From IMG/VR virus record IMGVR_UViG_3300036790_000296, positions 1-63,397 of that record: 63,397 bases of DNA. One strand, 5' to 3'. This DNA is from a virus. Position numbers and translations under genes: made by a program. This document shows, one piece after another, positions 43,401 through 51,447 of this stretch; position 1 is the first letter of the stretch; each line of letters begins with the position of its first letter. The notes below the pieces were generated by a model that saw only the letters and a list, made by a program, of their open reading frames with translations, ran no database searches and was not told the DNA's origin.

Positions 43401-45685
43401 CCAGTACCCCGGTTGAACCCGGTAAGGTGCTTGCGTCAATTTCTCCCACACCGGAAAAAACCAAGCAGCTTATACACATCAGCAAGCAGCGTAGCAGTGG
43501 AGCGGCCGCATGGTTGCAAAACAACCCGTTGCGAAAAATCTTCAGCCCTACCACCATTTCACCTTCAGCGCTGGCAGCGAAAACTACTATTCGTGAGGAA
43601 ACTGGCGTAACGGCACGCAATATAGCGCAAGCCAGTGCTCGCCTGGAGCCTATGCGGGCGACTATCAATGCCCTCCCCGAAAAAGAGCGCATTGATTTCC
43701 AGAAAGCTATGGAAACGGAACAAACGCCGCAAACATTCCCCGAGAAGCTGCAACCACTAGCGGCAGCAATTCGACAAGCGTTGGACTTTACAAAAGCAAA
43801 AATATTGGAAGTTGGAGCGCTGGATGTTGATGATTTTGTAAAAAACTTTTTCCCGCATATGTGGGAAAACCAAAAAGAAGCAAATGAATTCGTGCAGTCG
43901 TTCTACACCAAGCAAGGCTCTACGGCTAGCTTGCACAAGCGCACGGTGCCCACCATTCAAGATGGCCTGGATGCGAAACTTAAACTCGCATCGACCGATC
44001 CCATAGATGTGACCATGCGATATCTTAGCAGCATGCACAATTTTATAACGCAGCAGAAAATTCTTCAGGCGGGTATTGACCAAGAGTACGTTAAAACTTT
44101 CGACCAGAAAACAATAGGGGCATCGGGTCATCCTGATGGAAGCACTATCCCGTTGGGGTATGTGGAACTTAAGGGGCGTGGCATGAACGGACGTGCCATG
44201 TATGCCCCCGAGGGATGGGCGGAAGTGTACAATAATTTTTATAGCCCTGGTTTCCACTCCAGCGAAGCGGGCGGCAGACTTTTTGACGCGGCTCAAAAGA
44301 CCAGTAATGCCGTTACACAGATAGAATTGGGCCTCTCTGCGTATCATGCGGGCACCATGGCGCGTGAAGCTATGCTAAGTGAAATGGCGCGCGGCCTGTC
44401 TAATATTGTAAGCGGGGACCTGAAAGGTGGGGTTAAAGCGCTAGCTCGCGTTCCTATAGCTTCTTACCGCCTTGCGGTTATTGGTAAACAGGTAAAAGAA
44501 GCATATCTTGATCCCGATAGTGCGTCACCCGAGTTGCGGAAGATTGTTGATCTTATGAAGCGTTCTGGGGGCCGCATGGTTGGGTTTAGCCAAGACCCTA
44601 CCTATAAATTTTCTGCCATGGAGTCGTATTTTACCGCGTGGCAACGTGGCGCTTTGGGAAACCAGCTTAGGGAAATCCGTGAACACGTGGAAAGCGCCTA
44701 TCGGGGTGGCGCTAATACTGCGGAAGGTGCTGCTTCCGCTGTCGGGCAGATAGGCAAAGAGCTATTCAGGGTAGTGGGGCGCACAATGCAAACCGTCGCC
44801 CAGCCTTTGTTTGAGCATTATATCCCGGCGCTTAAGAACGGTGCGTTTAAAGAGACACTTGCGGACTGGCTAGCCAAAAACCCCACCGCAACTGATACCG
44901 AGCAATTGCATGCCGCTGCGCGTATTGGCGACTCCATTGATAACAGATTTGGCGAAATGGTGCAGGATAACATTTTCTGGAACAAGTTTATGAAGCAATC
45001 CGCGCAGGTGATGATGCGTTCTTACTCCTGGAACGTGGGCACCGTGCGCGAAATTGCAGGTGGTGCTATAGGCGCGGCGCTGCACCCTAACCGGTTAAGC
45101 ATGGCATCCAAGGACTATGACCCGCGTGCGGCCTACGCCTTGTCGTTGCCCGTTATAGTTGCTGCCACTTCTGCGGTCTATCAGTACCTAAAAACCGGAG
45201 AATACCCGCAGGATATGTCTGATCTTGTAGCGGGTAGAACGGGTGGCAAAACGCAATCCGGAACGCCCGAGCGCGCCATCTTGCCGGGTTATGAGAAGGA
45301 CGTGTACGGGTGGTTTAACAATCCCAAGCAAGAGGCATTTGATAAGATTGCCACGGCACCGCGCCTTGTGTACGAGACGCTTACAAACCGAGATTTTAAA
45401 GATGACCCTATTTATAATCCTGCTGATCCACTAGGGGCGAAACTACAGCAATATCTAGAGCATGTAAAAAATAGCATTGGGCCTATTTCTATTAAGCAGA
45501 TGATGCAAGGAGAGAAAAAGGGGTCTAATATAAGTGCTGCGGAGCGCGCTGTAGCTATACGTCCAGCGCCTACGTGGATTTCTGAACCGGCGCGTATTGG
45601 CGCTGGTATCGCAAAATCAGAAAATATGAAGTGGAAGATAAAACTTTCGCACGATAGGAGCGCGGCTTCGCATTACAACCCATAA
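40487..45685 (+). CDS. Giant internal virion / ejection protein
   Basis: 1732 residues; GTG at 40487 (GGGGAC site) or ATG at 40496. Begins with two copies of FDDIPxFDAMP (residues about 5-15 and 35-45). A glycine-zipper-like membrane segment follows (AAIGAGAGAALGAGAGGIVG, 65-100). The middle is long and disordered, with a folded domain about 405-565. The C-terminal 650 residues are helical (ETGVTARNIAQASARLEP, FWNKFMKQSAQVMMRSYSW). Resembles giant polyvalent or ejection proteins that make the trans-envelope channel. I saw no transglycosylase motif. Confidence 0.65.
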   Translation: MALMFDDIPTFDAMPEPAQQQASPQTPQQGAPVKFDDIPAFDAMPDANAPTSSPAGTAARAFVQGVPAAIGAGAGAALGAGAGGIVGNVPGAIIGGLGGALVGGYASEETKNWLLQKLGFDKGNGFFSKAQQQVDTEQHPIAQDVGGTAAALTAFATGGGEASIAARVLGGGVVGAMETGQEMANNGSVDPSKLDPVKIGLAAGTGAVLPSMREYLAPAEKLGQRIGSAVRPSRATGEAAPRTPDQKTVDNAQDITTTAPGVAAENPPVSENTGAQMGANTSVRSDREYPKEANATAKEGTPGAESSPGLSTAPIPDDIAAAMAQKGASLLPEEPAPVQTGLAEQAPAQPAPVAAKPPVPAPADDIPQPEWQSWYKPPQKTAATELPADTAGLQAPAPTANPVAASGDYEHPTLPNVTVSQRYKIPYLAGSSVDGKTVYIDPRVPDTMDVNGTKIDPRNSLVVREIYERNAIDKMTAARDAGDPKFKDKTDAQIYADAHKTEGTGAERKFLRQQYGFGTKDWARYQQLMKDIVPKTEHETVEAGQAPPDLYTFMYPHEEALHLHQEGSAAPTAKEAPAAETAPAEAAAPPAKPVEDNSLLEVGAHKKELPADTTGLEAPDEADIRRRLAAGGHNQVLAALDNVNYGDKGPVLVRTKAALDELDALQAKKPAREVVKEGGPQTGGGKRDVRKTSAAAAVKKAFDDHPPKQNESDGDILQRAKAAVETARNANNGADPLRGKDGYAPRVKPAEWQFVDQAQKLLKKPTPGMLAKFKTSELSLRGTGEEAEDVAAEHAKEVQNTARIEADIAKKPDLPDAAAEAQLAKANEGATRAREDLPPFDNSDQGESKVFENQQNDLRDWVNGLSDEDYKLLASHYENGVAHEADLTSDPKRLKLQMEANLEGAQMEAASSGKPASLAAAASEPPEPVPAKPSLGPTKPGAAASDEKLSPEAKAKLIEEYNAKLSGEKPPPSTPVEPGKVLASISPTPEKTKQLIHISKQRSSGAAAWLQNNPLRKIFSPTTISPSALAAKTTIREETGVTARNIAQASARLEPMRATINALPEKERIDFQKAMETEQTPQTFPEKLQPLAAAIRQALDFTKAKILEVGALDVDDFVKNFFPHMWENQKEANEFVQSFYTKQGSTASLHKRTVPTIQDGLDAKLKLASTDPIDVTMRYLSSMHNFITQQKILQAGIDQEYVKTFDQKTIGASGHPDGSTIPLGYVELKGRGMNGRAMYAPEGWAEVYNNFYSPGFHSSEAGGRLFDAAQKTSNAVTQIELGLSAYHAGTMAREAMLSEMARGLSNIVSGDLKGGVKALARVPIASYRLAVIGKQVKEAYLDPDSASPELRKIVDLMKRSGGRMVGFSQDPTYKFSAMESYFTAWQRGALGNQLREIREHVESAYRGGANTAEGAASAVGQIGKELFRVVGRTMQTVAQPLFEHYIPALKNGAFKETLADWLAKNPTATDTEQLHAAARIGDSIDNRFGEMVQDNIFWNKFMKQSAQVMMRSYSWNVGTVREIAGGAIGAALHPNRLSMASKDYDPRAAYALSLPVIVAATSAVYQYLKTGEYPQDMSDLVAGRTGGKTQSGTPERAILPGYEKDVYGWFNNPKQEAFDKIATAPRLVYETLTNRDFKDDPIYNPADPLGAKLQQYLEHVKNSIGPISIKQMMQGEKKGSNISAAERAVAIRPAPTWISEPARIGAGIAKSENMKWKIKLSHDRSAASHYNP

Positions 45686-45706
45686 GGGGTTTTTAACTTG
45701 GCACGG

Positions 45707-45720
45707 TTACTGTACGGTAA
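45707..45720. repeat. TTACCG palindrome, one mismatch (TTACTG-TA-CGGTAA)
   Basis: Intergenic, between the giant ejection gene and 45745..45960; 2-nt spacer. Confidence 0.7.
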
Positions 45721-45744
45721 CATTCCTAAACAGTGGAGACGACC

Positions 45745-45960
45745 ATGGCATTCGCAAAAGGGTCAACGCCAAAAAACACCGACTACGCTAAAGGCGGGGG
45801 CGTGCTTGGACGCTCTACGGACTTTCTTAAAACAGCAAATCGCTTTACGGGCGGCAAACTCCCCACACCGGAGCCGACTGAGGACGATTTTGAAAAAGGG
45901 TCCAGTAAAGCGAACCCGAAAGCGGCGGATAAGTCGTTAAAACCCGTTAAGCCGAAATAG
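45745..45960 (+). CDS. Small conserved phage protein, end of late region
   Basis: 71 residues from ATG at 45745 (GGAG site). Starts MAFAKGSTPKNTDYAKGGGV and contains LGRSTDFLKT, wording known from small proteins of related phages, role unknown. Lys-rich and probably disordered at the C-terminus. Confidence 0.7.
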   Translation: MAFAKGSTPKNTDYAKGGGVLGRSTDFLKTANRFTGGKLPTPEPTEDDFEKGSSKANPKAADKSLKPVKPK

Positions 45961-46136
45961 CAGTTTACCGTGTCGGGTTTGACCGCCATACAGCTAACTA
46001 TGATATGGATATTGCTGGCTATTTTGGGCGCGAATACTATTATGGTTCATCCAGAATGGTTCGGTAACTAGTTGATTTTACACAGGTACTTTTCTGTAAT
46101 CTATTGAACGATATGCTCCCGGAGCAGGAGCTTCAA

Positions 46137-46250
46137 ATGAAAACCCGCCGTAAACACAGCATAAACCGCCTTCACAAACGCGTGCGCCATGCGATAGGCG
46201 ATGAAGAATTTTTGGAAGAATGGATGTGCACCCTACCGGATAATAAGTAA
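46137..46250 (+). CDS. 37-residue basic/acidic peptide
   Basis: ATG preceded by GGAGCAGGAG. N-terminal half basic (MKTRRKHSINRLHKRVRH), C-terminal half acidic (GDEEFLEEWMC). Last rightward gene, ending 14 bp from the convergent primase-helicase gene. A good ribosome site favours a real peptide; role unknown. Confidence 0.6.
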   Translation: MKTRRKHSINRLHKRVRHAIGDEEFLEEWMCTLPDNK

Positions 46251-46264
46251 CGAGGCGGTGTGCA

Positions 46265-49200
46265 TTACGGCGCAACCCTGATCCCAGTTACAACCGGTGT
46301 GTTAACCGGTAAAACCGGGCGCTGGTCCAACGGGGTATGCTTGAACAATTCTTCCTCCAGCGGCGACCCAGGTGGAACTGGTATTTCGAACACTGTTTCG
46401 GCACCGCCCTGTATATTGGTGCCAGACGCTATATTCATCGTTTTCTTGGGAATATGCATATTATAGTGATCCTTTAATCCCTCGATAGACGGCCCTGCTG
46501 CCCTTTTTTGAGCCATCATGTACCCCACAAAATTATCCTTGGATATGCGAAGCAAGCGATCATTTATAATCCATCGCATGTGTATAGCTTTCGGGTAATT
46601 GCCGTTTGGGCAGTTAATGAGTGCGACGACAGGCGGCTTACCACGCCCCGTATGCATCGTGTCTGTCCATGCCGTATTGGCAACGCTAGCCTTGAAGAAC
46701 CCTGTTAGCGAATTCTCAGTGTGCCCTGCTGATCCGCCTATAATGTTTGCGTCATTCACACGTTGACGCATTGTGTGGAATGTTTTTACAAGACAAAGCA
46801 TAAGCGTGTCTATATTGAAGTATGGCCCCTCGGGATTAACCTCCCGGATGCATTCATTGGCAAGGTCGGCACCAACTAAAATTGCAGCACTAATAGCAAT
46901 CCAAAATCGCTCGGGGCCGATATCCTTTACCAGTTTGCTAATTGCAGTCATTGTACCGCGCATACGAGAGGCTACAAGCGCAGGATTGCGTCCTAATTTG
47001 GCTGCGTATATCTGCCCCATCCTGCCAAAATTTTCCTCCAAATGCTGGGTGATAAGCGTGGCTTCGTGGCTTGCCATACGCCCCACCGGGGACATGGGGA
47101 CCGGGATATTAAACTCAAACGTGCGATACGGCGCGGCGGCGTTGTTCTGGTTTTTCTTCATCATGTGCTCAAGCGCACTACTATTGGATGTAATGGTAAG
47201 CAACGATTGCCATTCACCCGTATCCAGTTCAGTGCGGTCGGTTCTAAGCTTGATTGCGCCAACTCCCGGCGATAGCTCCATCGTTGTAGTCACCACCTTA
47301 TCTAGTTCATCATCCTGCACGTCATCCCAAAACGCCCCAAGATTGCGAATTTCCCCAACGCGTTTGAGGACACCTTTTGCAGAAGACCCCGGTGGCATTT
47401 TAGTTCGTTTGGGGTGCCCCCATACCGATGTTGCCACCAGCACTGCGGTAGTTTTGTTTCCACCGGCTTGGCCATATGCGCTCACGGTGCCATTGTCGTA
47501 CCCGGTCATCCGCATTAACGGTGCGCCGAACGAAATAGCCACAATAGCCTCCAACTCGGGACGGTTTTGGCTTGTAACAAGTCTAAACGCGTCAAACCAC
47601 GGCTGCAATCCTCCTAGCGGCGCAAATTCGTTTCGCAGTTTTTGGTCGCCGCCACCACACGGATCAACAGTGCCATCGTCGCGAATGATTTGTCCGTCGT
47701 ACGCAAAGCCATGTGGCGTACCGGATTTGGGCCACCAGCCATAAGGCACGGAAGTTTTAGCTTCTTCGGCTTGGTGCATCTTTGTAAGAAGGTCCATGTG
47801 AAATTCTCCAAGTCTTTCTCTGGCGTGCGGTTTGAATTTTACACCTTGTTTAGATAATGTCAAGGTTAGAGATTGCGTTGAAGCAAAATGCTCCTGCTTG
47901 ACTGTTATATCGCGAGTATGTCCTTTGCTCATAGACGCTGTGTAGTGCAAAGCGTCAGGATTTTGTTCGGCCCACACCCGGGATATATCGCACAGAAATA
48001 GCGGTGCCACCTGTGTTACGGAATTCCCTTGGCCTATAGGTTTTTCATACAAAAATCCTATCCACCCTGTTTTCTTATCGTAGTCATAGCCGGGAGGCAT
48101 AGGAAAGGCAGGAACCGTTATCCCATTCACCACTTGCGTAGTTGGAAAAGGGGGCAGCACCGGCACCGCCTGAGCCGCTACCGCAAGGTTTAGTGGTGAT
48201 TTAATTTTGCCGAAGTGCTCACATGAAGCGCATAAGTCGCAGCCATTTGACTGCACAGCCTTGCAAGAAGGCCACCCAAGACCAGCCTGCCGCTCTTTGT
48301 CCTTACGGCTCCACATAGCATCAGTAGACGCAACGTCGTAACCAGGATACTTATTTCCCATCGCATGCGCCAAGGTGTGCCCATTTTCCATGAAGGTTGT
48401 GCCCAATACAACCAAGTTCCATAGCGGCTGGTCATGGTTTTTACCTCCTGTAATAAGGGCCTCCTTATAAAAAGGGCACCCTTTTATAATGGGGGCCGGG
48501 TCTAATGGTATGAATTCACGAACTAGACCGGCTGAAAGGCTCTCCATGCCTTCAGGCGGCAATGCGCGCTTGGGGAATTTAGATGGATCGAAGCAATCGC
48601 TTACTGTGGCGGTAACTGGCAGGTGCCCTACAGGGCCTGTATACGCCGGTAAATCACTCTTGAAAGCATAATCCGTAGGCTGTAACGCTAACAGCTTAAC
48701 CGGTTTGGGCGGCGAAGTCTTGTAGTTAAACGTCCCGGGTATACGTAGAACACGTACCAAATCTGTTGTGCACCCTGCATCAGCACGGAGGCCGTGTTTA
48801 AGAATAGCAGCTTTAAGCCCTTCTGCGTATGGCATCCATTCTTCCGGTGTCAACGCTATATCGCTTACCCAATACAAATGAAGACCACCACCGGATGCAA
48901 CCATGGCGCTAGGGCGTGGGTATCCCGATGCTTTCAAGAACTCGCCTATTGCGGTGATTGCTTCCTCTATGGTGGCGTACCCTTTGGGGGGCGGCTTTAC
49001 ATCCACGTCTGCCCATATGGCCTTAAACGATATGGCGTTTTGGGCAAGTCGCTTGGCTCGCGCTTTGTTGTTTACAACTGCCCCGACTTCGGATTGCTGT
49101 GATAGGCAAAAATACAAGTCGTTTATGTAGCCAGGATGCGCCACCGCCCACCGGATGAAGCCACAAAAATCAGCCAGCTTGATAAAAGGCCGCCCCGGCA

Positions 49201-49309
49201 TGCCTTTTACTTTACCCGTAGCTGTAAAATAATGCACGTTAATAAATCCCACGGCCTCCGGTGAAGGCCATGGGACTATTCGCGCCATAAAATCTTCAAG
49301 ACTGGCCAA
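46265..49309 (-). CDS. Primase-helicase (AEP primase plus D5/DUF927-like ATPase)
   Basis: 1014 residues from TTG at 49309, which has a good GGGGG site; ATG at 49288 is the alternative. N-terminal archaeo-eukaryotic-type primase: IWADVDVKPP (catalytic Asp 101 and 103), SGGGLHLYWVSD, and the RVLRIPGTFNYK tail. C-terminal ATPase: GQAGGNKTT Walker A, AFWDDVQDDELD Walker B and LLTITSNSSALEHM sensor. Expected to unwind the fork and prime synthesis for the polymerase. Last gene of the leftward arm. Confidence 0.85.
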   Translation of the reverse strand: MASLEDFMARIVPWPSPEAVGFINVHYFTATGKVKGMPGRPFIKLADFCGFIRWAVAHPGYINDLYFCLSQQSEVGAVVNNKARAKRLAQNAISFKAIWADVDVKPPPKGYATIEEAITAIGEFLKASGYPRPSAMVASGGGLHLYWVSDIALTPEEWMPYAEGLKAAILKHGLRADAGCTTDLVRVLRIPGTFNYKTSPPKPVKLLALQPTDYAFKSDLPAYTGPVGHLPVTATVSDCFDPSKFPKRALPPEGMESLSAGLVREFIPLDPAPIIKGCPFYKEALITGGKNHDQPLWNLVVLGTTFMENGHTLAHAMGNKYPGYDVASTDAMWSRKDKERQAGLGWPSCKAVQSNGCDLCASCEHFGKIKSPLNLAVAAQAVPVLPPFPTTQVVNGITVPAFPMPPGYDYDKKTGWIGFLYEKPIGQGNSVTQVAPLFLCDISRVWAEQNPDALHYTASMSKGHTRDITVKQEHFASTQSLTLTLSKQGVKFKPHARERLGEFHMDLLTKMHQAEEAKTSVPYGWWPKSGTPHGFAYDGQIIRDDGTVDPCGGGDQKLRNEFAPLGGLQPWFDAFRLVTSQNRPELEAIVAISFGAPLMRMTGYDNGTVSAYGQAGGNKTTAVLVATSVWGHPKRTKMPPGSSAKGVLKRVGEIRNLGAFWDDVQDDELDKVVTTTMELSPGVGAIKLRTDRTELDTGEWQSLLTITSNSSALEHMMKKNQNNAAAPYRTFEFNIPVPMSPVGRMASHEATLITQHLEENFGRMGQIYAAKLGRNPALVASRMRGTMTAISKLVKDIGPERFWIAISAAILVGADLANECIREVNPEGPYFNIDTLMLCLVKTFHTMRQRVNDANIIGGSAGHTENSLTGFFKASVANTAWTDTMHTGRGKPPVVALINCPNGNYPKAIHMRWIINDRLLRISKDNFVGYMMAQKRAAGPSIEGLKDHYNMHIPKKTMNIASGTNIQGGAETVFEIPVPPGSPLEEELFKHTPLDQRPVLPVNTPVVTGIRVAP
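48601..48615. repeat. TTACCG palindrome, one mismatch (TTACTG-TGG-CGGTAA)
   Basis: 3-nt spacer, inside the primase part of the primase-helicase gene. Confidence 0.6.
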
Positions 49310-49329
49310 GTTGCCCCCTTATGAAGCGC

Positions 49330-50376
49330 CTACGCCTTCATCAGGGCAGCAATACGCGCGTCCAGATCAGAGTCGGCCGCCGTGGCCTCGCCAACATCTT
49401 CCGCTGTTTGTGTAACAGCTTGCGGCGGTATAACTTCGCCGTTTAACACTGAGCTAGTAGGGGTTGCAAGCGCTACACCACCAAGTCCAGTATCCAGAGA
49501 CGCTAGATCGGCGGCGTTTTGTGTTACATTGGAAACTGTAGCAGCAGGGGCAGATGTCACGGCTAGCGAGCCCAAAACCGGCGATGCCCCACCGCCTTGA
49601 GTAGGGTTTGCCAGGGCACTCACAGGTTTACGTAGTTGGTCCTCGCCTGTAATCCGCAATGCCTGCGGATCATTGCGCAGCGGCAGCACAACCGGCCCCT
49701 CGGCATCCGTTAACGGTTGTAACGCGCGGAACACCATTTTAGGGTGCGCCTCGTTAGGGTCGAAACTTATACGCGTGATAAACGTAGAAAAGTGGAACCC
49801 CTGATTGGCCATGGTGTCACCCATAACCGAAAGATTACTTAGCGATGCGGGGGGTATCCGCAGGAACACCGGCTCCATAAGCGCCGTACCAAACATTTTT
49901 GTGGTTTGACTAGGCAACAACAAAACCGCAAGGCGCTTGTAGTCCGTGCATTCACGAGTCTTGCGGCCATCCTCGTTAGTTTTCCACACGTTACGAGCGC
50001 ACAATGCACACGTTTCAGACTGCTTCTGCGCCACGTCGTTATCAGGCACAATGCCGTCAATGGAGGCGCAGATAGGCCGCTTGCCGTCATTGTCGCTGCC
50101 CGGGTCGAACTTTTCATAGAATGACTTGGATTTTACCTGCGCCTGTCGCAGGATAATCACATCTATATATCCGGCCGGGGTGCCATCGTCAGGGCGCACG
50201 AATGTGTGCTTTTCGCCCTGTGAACGAAGCGACCAAACTTTACCCTTATACCCTACCACCGCGTAACTACTGCCGATGCCATCAGACAGGCTTTCAGCCG
50301 CTGGGTCGAGAGCCGCAAACGCCTGAGAGGGCTTTGCATTTTTGAAGGCTTCGCTTGCAACTATTTCATTAGCCAT
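49330..50376 (-). CDS. Putative single-stranded DNA-binding protein
   Basis: 348 residues, strong site (TAGGAG). Beta-rich N-terminal half (SSYAVVGYKGKVWSLRSQGE, AGYIDVIILRQAQ), a Cys cluster CALCARNVWK plus another Cys later that may bind zinc, and a low-complexity Ala/Thr/Val linker before the C-terminus. Position next to the primase-helicase and the general look fit a phage SSB of the gp32 or gp2.5 kind, but the final tail is not strongly acidic. Moderate confidence. Confidence 0.55.
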   Translation of the reverse strand: MANEIVASEAFKNAKPSQAFAALDPAAESLSDGIGSSYAVVGYKGKVWSLRSQGEKHTFVRPDDGTPAGYIDVIILRQAQVKSKSFYEKFDPGSDNDGKRPICASIDGIVPDNDVAQKQSETCALCARNVWKTNEDGRKTRECTDYKRLAVLLLPSQTTKMFGTALMEPVFLRIPPASLSNLSVMGDTMANQGFHFSTFITRISFDPNEAHPKMVFRALQPLTDAEGPVVLPLRNDPQALRITGEDQLRKPVSALANPTQGGGASPVLGSLAVTSAPAATVSNVTQNAADLASLDTGLGGVALATPTSSVLNGEVIPPQAVTQTAEDVGEATAADSDLDARIAALMKA

Positions 50377-50395
50377 TGTAGTCTCCTAGGGGTTG

Positions 50396-50410
50396 TTACC
50401 GGCACGGTAA
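50396..50410. repeat. Dispersed palindrome TTACCG-GCA-CGGTAA
   Basis: Exact copy, 3-nt spacer, in the 34-bp gap between 50411..50836 and the SSB-like gene, right before its ribosome site. Confidence 0.92.
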
Positions 50411-50836
50411 TTACTCGGCGTCAGGCTCGCCCTTTTTAGTTGGGCGGCGAACGCCCACAGTTTTCATGGCATTCAAATTGCACCCGGGAGGGAGCGTTCC
50501 GTTGGCTTTTACGAACTCTTGAACACCGGTCGCGTTTGCACGGCGGTCCATCAGACCCCAATTTTGTGTTTGTTTAACATAGTTCATAAACGCTTCCGGG
50601 TCAGCGAGCGAAGCCGTGTATCTTGTGGAGGCGATACACGTTCCATGTTGGGTTCTTATACTCGTTGCACCGGCTTTGTCAATAGCTGATTGCAGCCACC
50701 CTAAAACCGCTTCCTGAAGATCAGCTAAAGGCTTGCGTTCGGCTGCATGCCGATCATCCAGTTTCTTAAGCGCATCACGTATATCTATCGCTTGCTTCAC
50801 ACGCTTGTCAACAGTTGTTTCTGGTTGGTCAGCCAT
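50411..50836 (-). CDS. Conserved phage replication-region protein
   Basis: 141 residues. Helical N-terminus (VKQAIDIRDALKKLDDRHAAE, then AVLGWLQSAIDKAG), followed by THGTxxASTRYTASLADPEAF-type sequence and NGTLPPGCNLNAMKTVGVRR, wording common to a phage family of unknown function near SSB-type genes. May act in replication or recombination. GGAAAGGAAG site. Confidence 0.7.
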   Translation of the reverse strand: MADQPETTVDKRVKQAIDIRDALKKLDDRHAAERKPLADLQEAVLGWLQSAIDKAGATSIRTQHGTCIASTRYTASLADPEAFMNYVKQTQNWGLMDRRANATGVQEFVKANGTLPPGCNLNAMKTVGVRRPTKKGEPDAE

Positions 50837-51068
50837 TTTTCTTCCTTTCCTTTACTGGTATATAAGCATGCGCCCTATGCCGGCGCATCATTGCGGTAGA
50901 CCGATTTGCGCGCGACGCCCTATACGTTATTTTTCCTTTTCGTACCCTAAATTCATAATGATGTACAAGGCCGCAGTCACAACAAGCCCAATATTGGTGG
51001 GCGTGTTTCATAGTTCTGCGTTCGCCATTGTACATAGTTGGCCATTTTTTGCCGTTTCCGCGTTTCAT
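50829..51068 (-). CDS. Small Cys/His protein, CCDCGLVH type, copy 1
   Basis: 79 residues. Residues CCDCGLVHHYEFRV form a C-x-x-C-type patch that could bind zinc, followed by a basic Arg-rich C-terminal half. Similar small proteins with CDCGLVHD are known in phages without assigned role. Overlaps the next gene start by 8 nt and is paralogous to 51214..51447. Confidence 0.7.
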   Translation of the reverse strand: MKRGNGKKWPTMYNGERRTMKHAHQYWACCDCGLVHHYEFRVRKGKITYRASRANRSTAMMRRHRAHAYIPVKERKKNG

Positions 51069-51217
51069 GGCAATCCCGCCGCTTTACACAATACAAAAAC
51101 GCACGTTTCCAATACACCAGAAAGTAGCATGGCAACCAATAAAGAGCCACCAGCTTCAGCCGTTAGACTTCCCGAAAATAAACCAACTGGTATTGCTAGT
51201 ACAAGTCCTGTGTTCAT
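51065..51217 (-). CDS. 50-residue membrane protein between the two CCDCGLVH genes
   Basis: AGGAGG site 5 nt before ATG; ATGA overlap at both ends. Hydrophobic throughout (TGLVLAIPVGLFSGSLTA, SLLVAMLLSGVLETCVFVLC), two short spans. Function unknown. Confidence 0.7.
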   Translation of the reverse strand: MNTGLVLAIPVGLFSGSLTAEAGGSLLVAMLLSGVLETCVFVLCKAAGLP

Positions 51218-51447
51218 TTACGCCTCCTAATATATCTGTGTTTCCGATTGCGCCGGTTACGTTGTGTTTCAAGGATATCTCGAAAACCTTGGTTTTCCAA
51301 ATACCATCCCTTTCCACTAGGAAATGGAGTAACCCTAAAATTATACAAATGAACAAGCCCACAGTCGCAGCACGCAATTCGAAAATCTTTACTGACTATC
51401 CCGCGCCACACCCCTTCGGATATGCTTAAATATTTTTTAGTTTTCAT
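51214..51447 (-). CDS. Small Cys/His protein, CCDCGLVH type, copy 2
   Basis: 77 residues; shares CCDCGLVHLYNFRV with copy 1 but differs on both sides (N-terminal KKYLSISEGVWRGIV, basic tail NRRNRKHRYIRRRK). The pair flank a tiny membrane protein gene. A zinc-bound nucleic-acid-binding peptide is a reasonable guess. Confidence 0.7.
   Translation of the reverse strand: MKTKKYLSISEGVWRGIVSKDFRIACCDCGLVHLYNFRVTPFPSGKGWYLENQGFRDILETQRNRRNRKHRYIRRRK

Noticed and set aside
45970-46071. 33-residue hydrophobic open frame (GTG start, or ATG at 46000)
   Set aside because: Would be a membrane peptide but has no ribosome site from either start; kept only as a note.
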